Positions 9,756-21,765 of a stretch of 64,000 bases of DNA are shown piece after piece (the stretch's first letter is position 1; each line of letters starts with the position of its first letter). Under the pieces are notes generated by a model. The model was not told the DNA's origin. It did not search any database and worked only from the letters and a program-made list of their open reading frames with translations. The position numbers and the translations under genes are program-made. The DNA is from Euglena gracilis (taxonomy: Eukaryota > Euglenida > Euglenophyceae > Euglenales), in the NCBI GenBank assembly GCA_039621445.1, contig CP154954.1:14743667-14807666 (forward strand), read 5' to 3'.

Positions 9756-10169
9756 TCACTTGTAACAAAACCACCACCAACCTGCAAGCGGACCCCCCTG
9801 GGCCCAAGCGAAATTTGGTTTCTGGTGGCTTGCAAAATGGCTAGCTAGTGGATCCAGCAGGGATAGATGGGAAGTCCTTCAGCTTTGAGTAGGTGGTGGG
9901 AGGGTCCAGACCTTCCTGGGGGTGAGGTGCGAGGCCCCAGATGTAGGGAGGGAGTGGCCAGACCTCCACCCCCCATCCTGGGCTGGTTTCAAAAGTAGCG
10001 AAAAATTTTCCTCCGGTGCTGCGCCCAAAGACAGCCCAGCAAGACATGAGGGCCAGTTGGGGGAGATTGGGGGACCCGCACCTCGGACCTCCCAGGGGTC
10101 CAGTTAGTAGCTTTTCCAGTGGCGATTTTTCAGACCGCCCGATTATTACAGTTCCTCATTTTTCATTAC

Positions 10170-10665
10170 AAATCGTCCCATCATGCTGTTTTTTTTTGGT
10201 ACTGGCACTCGATTAGCCGCCCCTGGTTCTGAACCTTTGCAATCTGACCAAGTTTTACAATAATCATTTTTTGTTCTGTCCTAGTTAGTTTGTATGTTAT
10301 AGTAAGACAATATTTTCCTTCCCACCTCACTCGTTGCACTGCAACCACTTTGACGATGCCGTGTCTTTGCCTGTGGTGACAGAAGGTGCTTTGTTTGCAG
10401 CTGTCTGTGCAGTGTCCACTGAACTGCACTGCAAGAGTGTGATATTTGTTGTTGTTTTTTTACTTTTTTTTCTTGTTTGGCTCCCTGTTTGTGTTTTGAG
10501 GCACTTCCCCCCCCCCCCATGTGTTATGAACCCCTGAACAGGGGGGGTCCGAACCTTCCAGTTTGTCAGCTTTCATAGCACAGAAAAAGCCCATACACCC
10601 GCGCTCAAAGAATTTACCCAATTCGGACTCTCCAGATTTCATTTTGGTGTCTAATCTATACATCT
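10170..10665 (+). repeat. Duplicated block C, copy 1
   Basis: Matches 18020-18470 plus 18955-19070, and 48945-49310 plus 49640-49800. Landmarks are TCCCATCATGCTG, CGTTGCACTGCA.CC.CTTT, TTTGCCTGTGGT.AC and the CCGAACCTTCCAG...TTTACCCAATTCGGA.TCTC segment. Three copies interrupted at different places make block boundaries easy to see. No ORF is preserved across the three. Confidence 0.75.
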
Positions 10666-10679
10666 CTCTAAGCTTTTGC

Positions 10680-11075
10680 GCAACCCCCCGGGGGCGGGGG
10701 GGGGCGGCTGCAGCCAGCCCCGATTTGGGCCCAGCCCAGCCGCAGCAGCACCCCGGGGGGGGTGCTGCTAGTCCAGCTAGCCAGCCCCTTTTTGGGGGTC
10801 CAGCCCAAAATTTTTCGGCGCAAAGCGCCGAAATTTTTTGAAAAACTGTGTTCAAAAGTGGCCAAAAATGGGGTTTTGGGGGCGTTTGGGGCATTTTTGG
10901 GGGGTTTCAGATGCATCATTTTTTCAAAACTGTGTTCTGCAGGTCATTTTTGGGCATTTTTCCGATTTCAGTCCAGCTCGCCCCGGGGGGCCGGGTCCAG
11001 CCCCCCCCCCCCCCGGGGGGGGGGCTGGGCTAGCCAGTGCAAGATTTGCTAGCCCCAGCCCAGCACCCCCCCCCC
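10680..11075. repeat. G/C-rich foldback cluster
   Basis: C-runs and G-runs alternate (10684-10760, 10985-11030) with complementary words such as CCCCGGGGGG. Between them lies a perfect hairpin at 10816-10830, CGGCGC-AAA-GCGCCG, whose arms extend into AATTTTT/AAATTTT. The equivalent position in block D copy 2 (19370-19440) has only a short G-run, so this cluster is an insertion or expansion. The Pro/Gly-rich ORFs are rejected. Confidence 0.6.
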
Positions 11076-11084
11076 CGTTTTCCT

Positions 11085-11760
11085 TATAATGTGCATTTTT
11101 CTGTCGGAAACAGACGTTCTCTGATGAAAATGGTGTATCCACCCGAAATTTTTTCAACTTTCTTCTGGAGGACTCCCTTGAGGGGCTTCGTGTTTTTTTT
11201 GGGCTGTTTTGGGAGTTTAGCAATCTTTTTGTGTGCGACTTCCGGAATTTCTGGGACAAAGAGGGGGTTGGCTTTCAGAATTTGAAAGTAGCAAGTTTGA
11301 CTGATTCAGCCTGCGTCCATCAACCAATCGCACCGCTGACAACTAATTGTACAGCTTCCCACGCTTTCCCGTGCTTCGAGCCCAGGCTTCTGCAGTTGCG
11401 CTGAAATGCTAAATTGGTGTAAGGAGAGAATGGGGGGCAAGCGCCTGGGGGTGGTGGGGAGCTCCCCTCACCATGTTCAAAAACTACGACATGTGCGCAG
11501 AATCGGCACATTACCCACGCCGGGGGGGGGGGGGGGGCGCAAGCGCCGGGGTGAGTGGAATCCAGACCAAAGCTCGGTGTGCTTCGGAGAAAAGAACCGG
11601 AAGCCTTTTTTTCCGCAGAAGTCTCTCCCCATTCCTTTTGGTAGTCGCTTCATGGAAGACGTTCGGCAAGCTTGGCAACATTGAGGTGGTGAAGTGGCGC
11701 AAGTCGAGCCCCGCTTCATCTTGCAGCCCCGAAGCTGGTTGTTGCTGGCCCAGGGTGAGG
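11085..11760 (+). repeat. Duplicated block D, copy 1
   Basis: Closely matches 19445-20125 (few substitutions) and, more distantly, 50181-50450. Shared landmarks are AAAATGGTGTATCCACCCGA, ACTGATTCAGCCTGCGTCCA and CAAAAACTACGACATGTGCG. A frame beginning at 11473 is open in both close copies for over 70 codons, including a Gly run from the G-tract, but the copies are too similar for that to show selection. No domain is recognised. Confidence 0.8.
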
Positions 11761-11869
11761 TCCCCTGGGCCCAAGAAAACGTTTGGTGGTGCTTTGCTGA
11801 TTCTTTGGCACAATGCAGTCACCCTCGCCTACGCACCCAATGACCAAGCTACCTCTCTGCATTTGAGCA

Positions 11870-11955
11870 TTGAAATGGTAACCGATACCGCTGACGTTAT
11901 TGTTTGCTTCGGGGGGCACACCTCTTGCAATCTGAAGTGTGCCACTGGCTGAATG
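11870..11955 (+). repeat. Short dispersed repeat E, copy 1
   Basis: An 80-bp module CCGATACCGC.GACGTTAT followed by GGGGGGCACACC and CAATCTGAAGTGTGCCACTG. It recurs at 14510-14595 and 51838-51907 next to different sequence, so it moves or duplicates independently of its neighbours. Confidence 0.8.
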
Positions 11956-12017
11956 ACTCTCCTTCCCAGCCTGCCATAGGGTGGACTCTGGCCTGAATCG
12001 CCCCTGACCGCCTTTAA

Positions 12018-14040
12018 TTTGACCTCCCTGAACCATCAAATGTGCTGATGAGCTACCGCGGGTAGGAGGTTTCGCAGGCGAATTTCCGTGATTCCAGCAA
12101 TGATTGTTTTGATTGTTTTGTTCTTGTTCCAATTATCGGGAAGTCGTCAGCTGAATATGAAACAAACATTTCCGCCTGGCCATGCAAAAGATAACTGCAA
12201 GCAAAAGAGCGATATAAAGAAAATCTCAGTAATTCAAACAGAGCCGCCATGGATGCCTTTCAAACCGACGGGGAAAATGAAAATGTGTGTGAGTATTAAG
12301 TGTTTTCTTGAGGACCGCAAAGTCCGGCTGCCAAGGTGCTGGCTGGACCCCCTTTTTCAGCTGAAAAGTTAAGGTAATAACACCCGCCCTCAAAACACCC
12401 GCTCTTCACCGACTTTTTTATATATACCAAATTTCATTTATTTGCATCCAAAACAGATCCCCCAGCCCACCTTCGCCCTGGGACCTCTCCCACCCTCTCC
12501 CACCCCCCCCCCGTCACCCTCACTCTCCGCCTGTTTTTTGATTGCATTTGCATTTGGATCTTTTGTTTCCCACCTGAGTTGGTCTGAAATGTCTGCTTGT
12601 CTTCCCTTCTCCTCCGTCCGCCATGGGGCCCACACAGTCAGACGCCCCCCAGTCTAGTGCGGTGCCCCGAGGCGCCGTCCCCTCACTCGCCACCGCACGT
12701 GTGCCGCATTCTGCCTCGGTCGCCTCCATCCCCAGGGTGGGATGGGCAGCTGGTTTGCCCAGGCGTGGGGATGCCATTTTCCAGAAAGGGACCATGGAAG
12801 CTGAGGATGGGGGAGCACCGGAGCTCCCCCAGGTTTTCACCTCGCATTTTGCTTTTTGACACCAAGATCAGGCTGTATTGTCGGGTGACGACCCCACCCG
12901 GGGGGGCGGTGCCTGTCTGGGCACTCCAAGGCCCCCCAAATCTGACCTGAGTTTTGAAGGCTTTTCCAAAGTTTCCAATGCCCCCCACCGGGATCTGTGA
13001 AAACTGTCGGGGCGCCAGCAAAATTTTGTTGTGTTTCATTTTTTATATAAAAATGTTTAAGCCGTTCGCTTTTGGCGTCCCATGCTTTGCCGGAGCTGCC
13101 GGCCCACCCTGGCGGTCTCTTCCTCCCGCCGTTGTGCCTCTGCCACTTGGCCGGGACGCTCCCCCCTCCGGTCTGCACCGCCAGCAAGCTCCTACAGTAA
13201 AAATGGCCGAAAATGAAAAAAAAAGTTTCTTTGGTGGATTCCGGTTGAAGTTGCTCGACTCCCAGAAAAAAGAAGCCTATTCCCAAAAACCTTGCATTTG
13301 CATATTGTAACAAAAACTCTTTGAATCTTTAATCCCTGAGCACCAAACGTGCTTGGATGTGTTTACATGAATGATCAAATGCGTTGTTGGCATGCAGGGA
13401 TTTAAAGGTAATTTTACCCCCACCGATAGGAAAAAAATCGCCGAAAATGGCCGAAAATGGCAAAATTCTGGGGTCAACTGTAGGTGCTTGACCTGACTGC
13501 ACCTCCAGCGTGCCGGGCCTTCCACGCGCGCTCAGCCACCGCGAGGTGCTCACTCTCAGGTGGCAAAAGGACCTTTCCTCCCCTGTGGAGAGCCACACAA
13601 GACAACAACAAGAAGTGGGTGGTTGGTGTGTGCAATTGCACACGTCAACCATTCAAATGTTCAGAAATGTTGACTGTTCCACGATTTCAGGACTGAAGAA
13701 CTGCATTTTTATACTCAGTTCTTCAGGATGAAACCTGGAAATGTTGTGTATTTGTTGTTCCAGGGGCTAAGAAATGGTTTTTCACAGCTTCGATTGCTGT
13801 TGTTCAAATTTAGGCGTGCAGGCTGGTCCTTTATATGTATTTAAATTCTGCAAATACCTCTGAATATGCATACATTTGTAACAATCACATAACCATTTGT
13901 GCAATGTACAAACTCATCATTTTTGGCTGGCATCCACTGTTCACAATTGCACAAACGGTTGGTGTGCTCATTTGCGTTCACCAAATCGTTCAGTCAATAT
14001 CCCAGGTTAATGAGACAACCATTGCAGGTTTCTAAACACA
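12018..14040 (+). repeat. 2-kb duplicated block F, copy 1
   Basis: Matches 15400-17420 at high identity over the whole length, and 51975-53745 more distantly and in pieces. It contains GGCCATGCAAA..TAACTGCAAGC, CTGGCTGGACCCCCTTTTTC, the Pro/Ala-rich GC stretch 12600-12800, and the CGGCCCACCCTGGC module (13095-13560) that also stands alone at 22310-22460 and 59025-59240. A dyad at 13621-13650 is centred on GTGTGCAATTGCACAC. Frames such as 12597-12950 are shared because the copies are recent; no domain is seen. Confidence 0.85.
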
Positions 14041-14079
14041 CCTGCTGGATGATGCTGCTGGATGCCGCACATTGATTTT

Positions 14080-14505
14080 TTCCCCCAGGAGCATTTTTGC
14101 CCCCAGGAGGGAATCCAACCTCCCCCTCTTGAGGTGTCCAAACCACCCCTCCTACTAATTTCATAACCTTGTCGGACCCCCCCCCCTGGTCAGAAACAAA
14201 AATAAATGTTTCTGCGACCGCCTCCCTGGTCACAGACGAACATTCATGGTCCTTGAACAGGACGGAGGGGAAGTTGTTGCGGGTTGATAAAACGTCGTGA
14301 TCTGGACGATGATGAACAATGTATCCAATTCCTAGTGATCACGCTTCTTCATGAGTTTTCACAGTTCAACCCTGGGGGGGGGGGACTGAAGCTTGTCCAA
14401 ATTTCCCACGAGGGTGGTCCGCGGGTGGGTGGGGGTTTTGACACAAAACTGAAGAAAATTTTTATTTGACCCCCCAAAATCAAAATTTGCCAAAAATGAC
14501 CGTTT
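14080..14505 (+). repeat. Duplicated block G, copy 1
   Basis: Matches 17490-17915 and 47880-48310. Landmarks are CCCCAGGAGCATTTTTGCCC, the CCTGGTCACAGACGAACATTCATGG stretch, CACGCTTCTTCATGAGTTTT and TTTTTATTTGACCCCCCAAA. A G-run of about ten bases near 14376 occurs at the same place in each copy. Confidence 0.8.
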
Positions 14506-14509
14506 TGCA

Positions 14510-14595
14510 ATTGAATGGTAATCGATACCGCTGACGTTATGTTGCTGCGGGGGGCACACCACCACTTTGCAATCTGAAGTGTGCCACTGGCTGAA
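14510..14595 (+). repeat. Short dispersed repeat E, copy 2
   Basis: Same module as 11870-11955, here joined directly to the end of block G with a few substitutions and a single short insertion (CACCACTTTG). Confidence 0.8.
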
Positions 14596-15399
14596 GCTCT
14601 CCTTCCCGCTGCCATGGGAGGACTGAACGCCCTGACAGCCCAATTGCCTTTCCCTACTGTGTCCTTGGTGATGTTGGAGGTTTAGAAGGGAATTTCCATT
14701 GTTGACTGGTAGATTGTTTGTCTTTATTCGGGAATCTGGTCACGTGCTTGTTTTCCCTCCATGCTCGGGTTTGGTCACTGGGTGTACTCTTTTCGTAGTT
14801 GGTTATGGATGTTTGAATTACCCATTTGTTGCAATGTGTGTTCAAGTTGTTTTTTTGTATTCGTCACTGCTTTTCCCCGGCTTGCTTGAATTTTATGTGT
14901 GTGGTGAATCAACGCTCACATCTCGTTCGTGTTTGACACCTGTTATTTTTATTTGGTTTGTTATGATCTCCTCATTTTGGCCTTTTGTTTTTTGTTCTTA
15001 CCTTGTTGGATGACTTTTTTTTCCTTCGGTCAGTTTTCTTTGATGTTTTGGGGGGGGTATCGGATTTTGGCGGGTGTCTGTTCCGTACCAGGCACCGATT
15101 GGACTTATAAGGGTGCTGCGCTGTTGGTTTTCATTTATTTGAAAATTGTTCGATTTTTTGTTGCGTGCTTGGTGCACCCTTGGGGGGGTGGGGGGGTGGG
15201 TTGGTGGGGGTGGCGGGGTTCGGGGTGTGTGGGGTGTTTTGGTGGTTTGGTGAAGTTGTGGAGTTTGGGCTATAGTTTGGTGGGGTTGGATCTGTGTGTG
15301 GCGAAAGTGCGGGGGTTAGATTTGTGTGGTGTTTGTGTGAAGTTGTTTAACTGGTGTGTTTTTGCTTGGGAGCTGGGTCCCGCACGTGTCCATGCCCCT
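14596..15399 (+). other. G+T-skewed unique segment
   Basis: This stretch, between the two F copies, is unusually rich in G and T on the plus strand, most extreme at 15050-15360 (TTGG, GGTGTTTTGGTGG words). A 269-codon ORF (14929-15738) spans it and runs on into block F. Because its second half lies in repeat DNA and its first half is a hydrophobic Phe/Gly/Trp product of the skew, I do not call it a gene. Confidence 0.55.
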
Positions 15400-17420
15400 G
15401 AACCATCAAGCTGCTTGGTGTACCGCGGGTGGAGGTTTCGCAGGCGAATTTCCATGATTCCAGCAATGATTGTTTTGATTGTTTTGTTCTTGTTCCAATT
15501 ATCGGGAAGTCGTCAGCTGAATATGAAACAAACATTTCCGCCTGGCCATGCAAATATAAACTGCAAGCAAAAGAAGCGATATAAAGAAATCTCAGTAATT
15601 CAAACAGAGCCGCCATGGATGCCTTTCAAACCGACGGGGAAAATGAAAATGTGTGTGAGTATTAAGTGTTTTCTTGAGGACCCCAAAGTCCGGCTGCCAA
15701 GGTGCTGGCTGGACCCCCTTTTTCAGCTGAAAAGTTAAGGTAATAACACCCGCCCTCAAAACACCCGCTCTTCACCGACTTTTTTATATATACCAAATTT
15801 CATTTATTTGCATCCAAAACAGATCCCCCAGCCCACCTTCGCCCTGGGACCTCTCCCACCCCCCCCCACCCCCCCCCCCCGTCACCCTCACTCTCCGCCT
15901 GTTTTTTGATTGCATTTGCATTTGGATCTTTTGTTTCCCACCTGAGTTGGTCTGAAATGTCTGCTTGTCTTCCCTTCTCCTCCGTCCGCCATGGGGCCCA
16001 CACAGTCAGACGCCCCCCAGTCTAGTGCGGTGCCCCGAGGCGCCGTCCCCTCACTCGCCACCGCACGTGTGCCGCATTCTGCCTCGGTCGCCTCCATCCC
16101 CAGGGTGGGATGGGCAGCTGGTTTGCCCAGGCGTGGGGATGCCATTTTCCAGAAAGGGACCATGGAAGCTGAGGATGGGGGAGCACCGGAGCTCCCCCAG
16201 GTTTTCACCTCGCATTTTGCTTTTTGACACCAAGATCAGGCTGTATTGTCGGGTGACGACCCCACCCGGGGGGGGTGCCTGTCTGGGCACTCCCAGGCAC
16301 CCCAAATCTGACCTGACTTTCGAAGGCTTTTCCAAAGTTTCCAATGCCCCCCACCGGGATCTGTGAAAACTGTCGGGGCGCCAGCAAAATTTTGTTGTGT
16401 TTCATTTTTTTTATATAAAAATGTTTAAGCCGTTCGCTTTTGGCGTCCCATGCTTTGCCGGCGCTGCCGGCCCACCCTGGCGGTCTCTTCCTCCCGCCGT
16501 TGTGCCTCTGCCACTTGGCCGGGACGCTCCCCCCTCCGGTCTGCACCGCCAGCAAGCTCCTACAGTAAAAATGGCCGAAAATGAAAAAAAGTTTCTTTGG
16601 TGGATTCCGGTTGAAGTTGATCTACTCTCAGAAAAAGAGAGCCTATTCCCAAAACCTTGCATTTGCATATTGTAACAAAAACTCTTTGAATCTTTTTAAT
16701 CCCTGAGCACCAAACGTGCTTGGATGTGTTTACATGATTGATCAAATGCATTGTTGGCATGCAGGGATTTAAAGGTAACTTTACCCCCACCTATAGGAAA
16801 AAATCGCCGAAAATGGCCGAAAATGGCAAAATTCTGGGGTCAACTGTAGGTGCTTTACCTGACTGCACCTCCAGCGTGCCGGGCCTTCCACGCGCTCAGC
16901 CACCGCGAGGTGCTCACTCTCAGGTGGCAAAAGGACCTTTCCTCCCCTGTTGAGAGCCACAAGACAACAACAAGAAGTGGGTGGTTGGTGTGTGCAATTG
17001 CACACGTCAACCATTCAAATGTTCAGAAATGTTGACTGTTCCACAATTTCAGGACTGAAGAACTGCATTTTTATACTCAGTTCTTCAGGATGAAACCTGG
17101 AAATGTTGTGTATTTGTTGTTCCAGGGGCTAAGAAATGGTTTTTCACAGCTTCGATTGCTGTTGTTCAAATTTAGGCGTGCAGGCTGGTCCTTTATATCT
17201 ATTTAAATTCTGCAAATACCTCTGAATATGCATACATTTGTAACAATCACATAACCATTTGTACAATGTACAAACTCATCATTTTTGGCTGGCGCATCCA
17301 CTGTTCATCATTGCACAAACGGTTGGTGAGCACATTTGCGTTCACCAAATCGTTCAGTCAATATCCCAGGTTAATGAGACAACCATTGCAGGTTTCTAAA
17401 CACACCTGCTGGATGTTGGT
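15400..17420 (+). repeat. 2-kb duplicated block F, copy 2
   Basis: Lies about 3.36 kb downstream of copy 1 in the same orientation. Differences are scattered substitutions and homopolymer-length changes (for example the C-run at 15865 against 12500). The copy ends at ACACACCTGCTGGATG, after which a roughly 70-bp segment absent from copy 1 precedes block G. Confidence 0.85.
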
Positions 17421-17489
17421 GTACGTTTTGACTAAAAATATAGGAAAACGCGATTTTTGGGCCTTTTTCAAGTCCCAAAATTTTCCCGC

Positions 17490-17915
17490 ACATTTTTTCC
17501 CCCAGGAGCATTTTTGCCCCCAGGAGAGAATCCAACCTCCCCCCTCTGGAGGTGTACAAACCACCCTGCCTACTAATTTCATAACCTGGTCGACCCCCCC
17601 CCCGGTCAGAAACAAAAAAATGTTTCTGCGACCGCCTCCCTGGTCACAGACGAACATTCATGGTCGTTGAACAGGAGGGATGGGAAGTTGTTGCGGGTTG
17701 AGAAAACGTCGAGGTCTGGACGATGATGAACAATGCAACCAATTCCTAATGATCACGCTTCTTCATGAGTTTTCACAGTTCAACCCGGGGGGGGGGGACT
17801 GCAGCTAGTCCAAATTTCCCACGAGGGCGGTCCGCAGGTGGGTGGTGGTTTTGATACAAAACTGAAGAAAATTTTTATTTGACCCCCCAAAATCAAAATT
17901 TGCCAAAAATGACCG
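17490..17915 (+). repeat. Duplicated block G, copy 2
   Basis: Follows F copy 2 just as G copy 1 follows F copy 1. Its right end passes into block C rather than repeat E, so the F-G pair is the duplicated unit and the downstream neighbour differs. Confidence 0.8.
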
Positions 17916-18019
17916 GTTTGCAATTTTTGGAATATTTCTTAAAAGAAAACCAGCCAAGAAACGAACTCACCAAAAACCCATTTCCATTGTGTGTGTGTGT
18001 GCGCACGTGTTTATGGTTG

Positions 18020-18470
18020 TGTGCAAATTGTCCCATCATGCTGACTTTTCATATTGGCATTCGAATTCACTCCACCGGTCCTGGACTTTTTCACCTGCAC
18101 TTCTGACCCAGGTTTTCAGAAAACATTTTGTTCCACCCTACTTGTTATATGTGTTATAGAAGGAGAACGCTTCCTTCCTTCGCACCTCATTCGTTGCACT
18201 GCAGCCACTTTCACCGTGCCATGCCTTTGCCTGTGGTCACGGAGGGTGCGTTGTTTGTGGATGTCTGTGCAGTGTCAACTGAACTGCACTCCAACCCTCT
18301 CCACTGGTGAGAGTGTATTCAAAACGTGGCTTTTGCTTTTGTCGTTTGTTTGACTGTTGTTGTTTTGTTTGACCCTCTGTTTGTGCGTTGCTTACCCCCC
18401 CCCATGTGTAATGAACCCCCTTACCGAGTGAACAGGGGGTCCGAACCTTCCAGGTTCAGGCATGTGCCGT
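18020..18470 (+). repeat. Duplicated block C, copy 2
   Basis: Matches 10170-10550. Preceded by a short GT-rich stretch (17988-18003). The tail of block C continues separately at 18955-19070 after a roughly 480-bp interruption. Confidence 0.75.
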
Positions 18471-19440
18471 CACTGCTTGACGGGGCAACTTATCGGAAGT
18501 TTTGGCACAATGCTGCTTTCGGCATGGCCCCATTCCAACCCGTCATGGAACCACGCAACCTGCTGAAGAGTCCCCCACTGTCTGAATCTTTTGTTGAACA
18601 CTTGTTGCATTTTTCTCCACATCAAAATGCATTACACGTCGTGTTTTAAGTTTTTGTCCCCCAAACATCCACTCCTATCGACAGAAGTGATTCTTTTGCA
18701 TTTCCAACTCAGGCAAATTATTTTTGATGTGAAGTGAAGTGGGATCGGCTTCCCCCTCAGGTCTCCCAATCTCCCCTCGGGTTTCCAGTCCCCCCCCCAC
18801 ACTGTCTGTGGAAACTGATGGGGCGACACCAAATTTTGTGGTGTTTGGAAATGAAATGTCGAAGTTTTCAAGTCCCAAAATTTTCCTGCACATTTTTTTC
18901 CCCCAGGTGCATTTTTGCCCCCAGGAGAGAATCCAACCTCCCCCCTGAACAGGGGGGGTCCGAACCTTCCAGTTTGTCAGCTTTCATAGCATAGAAAATT
19001 CCCTGACACCCGCGCTCAAAGAATTTACCCAATTCGGACTCTCCAGATTTTACTTTGGTGTCTAATCAGCTTGGGGAGGGGGGAAAATACATGAAATAAA
19101 AATTAACCTGCGTTTTATGGATTCCAGACCATTTCACATTCCCTCATTGGAAAGTGGTCAACCAACGATGGTGGGTCATAAATTGTCACTGCGTGACAGG
19201 ACAAGGCATCGGAATATTGGCACAAGGCTGGCCCCTTTCCAACCCATTTGGAACCATGCAACGTGCTGTAGCGTCCCCAATGGCTGCATCATTCGTTGAA
19301 CATTATTATGCTCCTGCAACTTTGTATTTTGGTGGGATTTCAAGACCCTCAAGGGGGGGGGACTTTACAGAATTTACAAGTTTCGGGGGGGGGGGAGTCA
19401 AGCTTACCTGGGTGACCCATGCAAGATTTGCTGTGTATTC
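18471..19440 (+). repeat. Mosaic of block fragments
   Basis: 18676-18725 is the reverse complement of 58670-58720 (AGTTGGAAATGCAAAAG). 18750-18850 resembles 58860-58960 in forward orientation. 18955-19070 is the tail of block C, and 19110-19320 matches 49860-50060 (AGTGGTCAACCAACGATGGT). No gene is seen. Confidence 0.6.
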
Positions 19441-19444
19441 CTAT

Positions 19445-20125
19445 TTTCCTCAATAATGTGCATTTTTTCGGAAACGGACGTTCTCTGATGAAAATGGTGT
19501 ATCCACCCGAAATTTTTTCAACTTTCTTCTGGGGCACTCCATTGAGGGGCTTCGTGTTTTTTGGGGTATTTTGGGGGTTTTGCAATATTTTTGTGTACGA
19601 CTTCCTGAATTTCTGGGACAAAGAGGGGGTTGGCTTTCAGAATTTGAAAGTAGCAAGTTTGACTGATTCAGCCTGCGTCCATCAACCAATCGCCCCGCTG
19701 GCACCTAATTGTACAGCTTCCCACGCTATCCCCTGCTTCGAGCCCAGGCTTCTGCAGTTGCGCTGAAATGCTTTATTGGTGAGAAGGGAAGGAATGGGGG
19801 ACAAGCGCCTGGGGGTGGTGGGGAGCTCCCCTCACCATGTTCAAAAACTACGACATGTGCGCAGAATCGGCACATTACCCACGCCGGGAGGGGGGGGGGG
19901 GCGCAAGCGCCGGGGTGAGTGGAATCCAGACCAAAGCTCGGTGTGCTTCGGAGAAAAGAAACGGAAGCCTTTTTTTCCGCAGAAGTCTCTCCCCATTCCT
20001 TTTGGAGTCGCTCCATGGAAGCCGTGCGGCAAGCTTGCCACCATTGAGGTGTTGAAGTGGCGCAAGTCGAGCCCCGCTTCATCTTGCAGCCCCGAAGCTG
20101 GTTGTTGCTGGCCCAGGGTGAGGGT
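19445..20125 (+). repeat. Duplicated block D, copy 2
   Basis: Near-identical to 11085-11760, with the same start (ATAATGTGCATTTTT) and end (TTGCTGGCCCAGGGTGAGG). Downstream it runs into unique DNA and then the element at 20195. Confidence 0.85.
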
Positions 20126-20544
20126 GAGGTAATGCGGACTGCCCTGAACCTGAGGTCTCGGTGTTTGAAGGCAGAACTTTTTGCAAAATGATTTGGGTCC
20201 CAGAAAATCCTCTTCTTTCGGTACCTGGAGCCTACAGGGCCGCTTCGCGGCGCCTGGTTACCTGAGCCTTCCTGGAGCCTCCCTGAGCCTCCCTGGAGCC
20301 TCCGGCAGGTAAGTTATTTTGTACATAGGCCATGTTCGACCCTCAACCCCTCTGCATCCGCACACAACTCACGTTTGCCCATTTGCTATTTACACCATGA
20401 CCGCCGATGGCAGAATTGGTTGAAACATTTATCCATTCGCCACAAAGACGCCATGTCCGCGTAATTTTGCTTTTACCGTTTTACCCGTTTGCTATTTACG
20501 CCTTGTCCGCCAAATTTTGTCCACACAAAAGGATGTTGTTATTG

Positions 20545-20700
20545 GGGAGCTGGGGAGGGGGGAGTGGGGTAGGGGAGAGAGGGGAAGGGGGAGGGGGGGG
20601 GAGGGAGGTCCGGGGGGTGGGGGGCGGGGGGAGGGGGCCTGTGGCCCCCTCCCCCCGCCCCCTTTTTTCGCCTCCCCCCGCCCCCCTCCCCCCCGGGCAC
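20545..20700. repeat. G-run/C-run foldback, second copy
   Basis: About 95 bp of G-runs, a CCTGTGGCC turn near 20637, then about 55 bp of C-runs broken by TTTTTTCG. Pairing is less complete than at 3706-3904 because of that T-run. Flanks on both sides match element 1. Confidence 0.8.
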
Positions 20701-21124
20701 AGCCAAATGAACACCATTTTGGATTTCACGTGACCCTTTTTTTGCACGGCAAATAATTTAGGTACAATTCTGGCCGGATAAATTCATTTTCGGTTTCAAT
20801 TAAGCTCTATGTTGCGTCCCAGCCTCCCATTACACCCATTTTTGCTTTTTTGGCAAACGGTTTATTTTTTTTTTTTGCTAATTTGGGCTATTTTGCATTG
20901 ATTTGGGCAAATATTGGGCCAATTTGGGTCAATATGAACAATGTTATGGCATTTTTGGTCATTTTGTGCCATTTTGGTGATTTTGGGTATTTTTTTTTGG
21001 ATTTTTGTAAAAATTTTGTGGATATTGTTGGCATTTTTGGGCTATTTGGGTTATTTGAAGCTATTTTAGGTCGTTTGGTTGCTCTTTGGGGCTTTTGTGG
21101 TCATTTTGGCTCGGTTGTGAGCCA

Positions 21125-21765
21125 GTGGATGCAGGCATCAGGCAAGATGCAGACATGGACAAGGTGCAGATGCTGGACAAGATGCAGACACTGGACAAGA
21201 TGCCGTGGATGCAGATGCTGGACAAGATGCAGACGATGGACAAAATGCAGACGCTGGACAAGATGCAGTGGTTGCAGATGCTGGACAAGATGCAGACGCT
21301 GGACAAGATGCAGACGCTGGACAAGATGCAGATGCTGGACAAGATGCAGATGCTGGAAAAGATGCAGTGGTTGCAGATGCTGGACAAGATGCAGATGCTG
21401 AACAAAATGAAGACGCTGGACAAGATGCAGATGCTGGACAAGATGCAGTGGCTGCAGATGATGAACAGGATGCAAATTCCAGACAAGATGCAGTGGACAC
21501 AGATACTGGACGAGATGCAGATGTTGGACAAGATGTAGATGCTGGACAAGTTGTAGATGTTGGACAAAAGAGGACAATATTGGACAACATGCAATGGTTG
21601 AAGATATTGGACAACATGCAATGGATGCAGGTACTGGACAAGGTGTAGATACTGGACAAGGTGCAGAGACCACACAACATGCAAATACTGGACAAGATGT
21701 TGACATTTGACAAGATTCAGACAACGGACAAGATTCAAATGCTAGTCAAGATGCAGATGTTGTCC
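21125..21765 (+). repeat. 18-bp acidic-repeat minisatellite, second copy
   Basis: About 30 degenerate units of GATGCAGATGCTGGACAA. The Asp-Ala-Gly-Gln frame is open at 21205-21648. Fewer units than in element 1, so the array changes length. The segment after the array (CCAGATGTTTCACRTCTCTT) is shared with 5430. Confidence 0.85.

Noticed and set aside
14929-15738. 269-codon plus-strand ORF
   Set aside because: Half lies in G+T-skewed DNA giving a Phe/Gly/Trp product and half in duplicated block F; the F copy 1 context does not continue the frame upstream.
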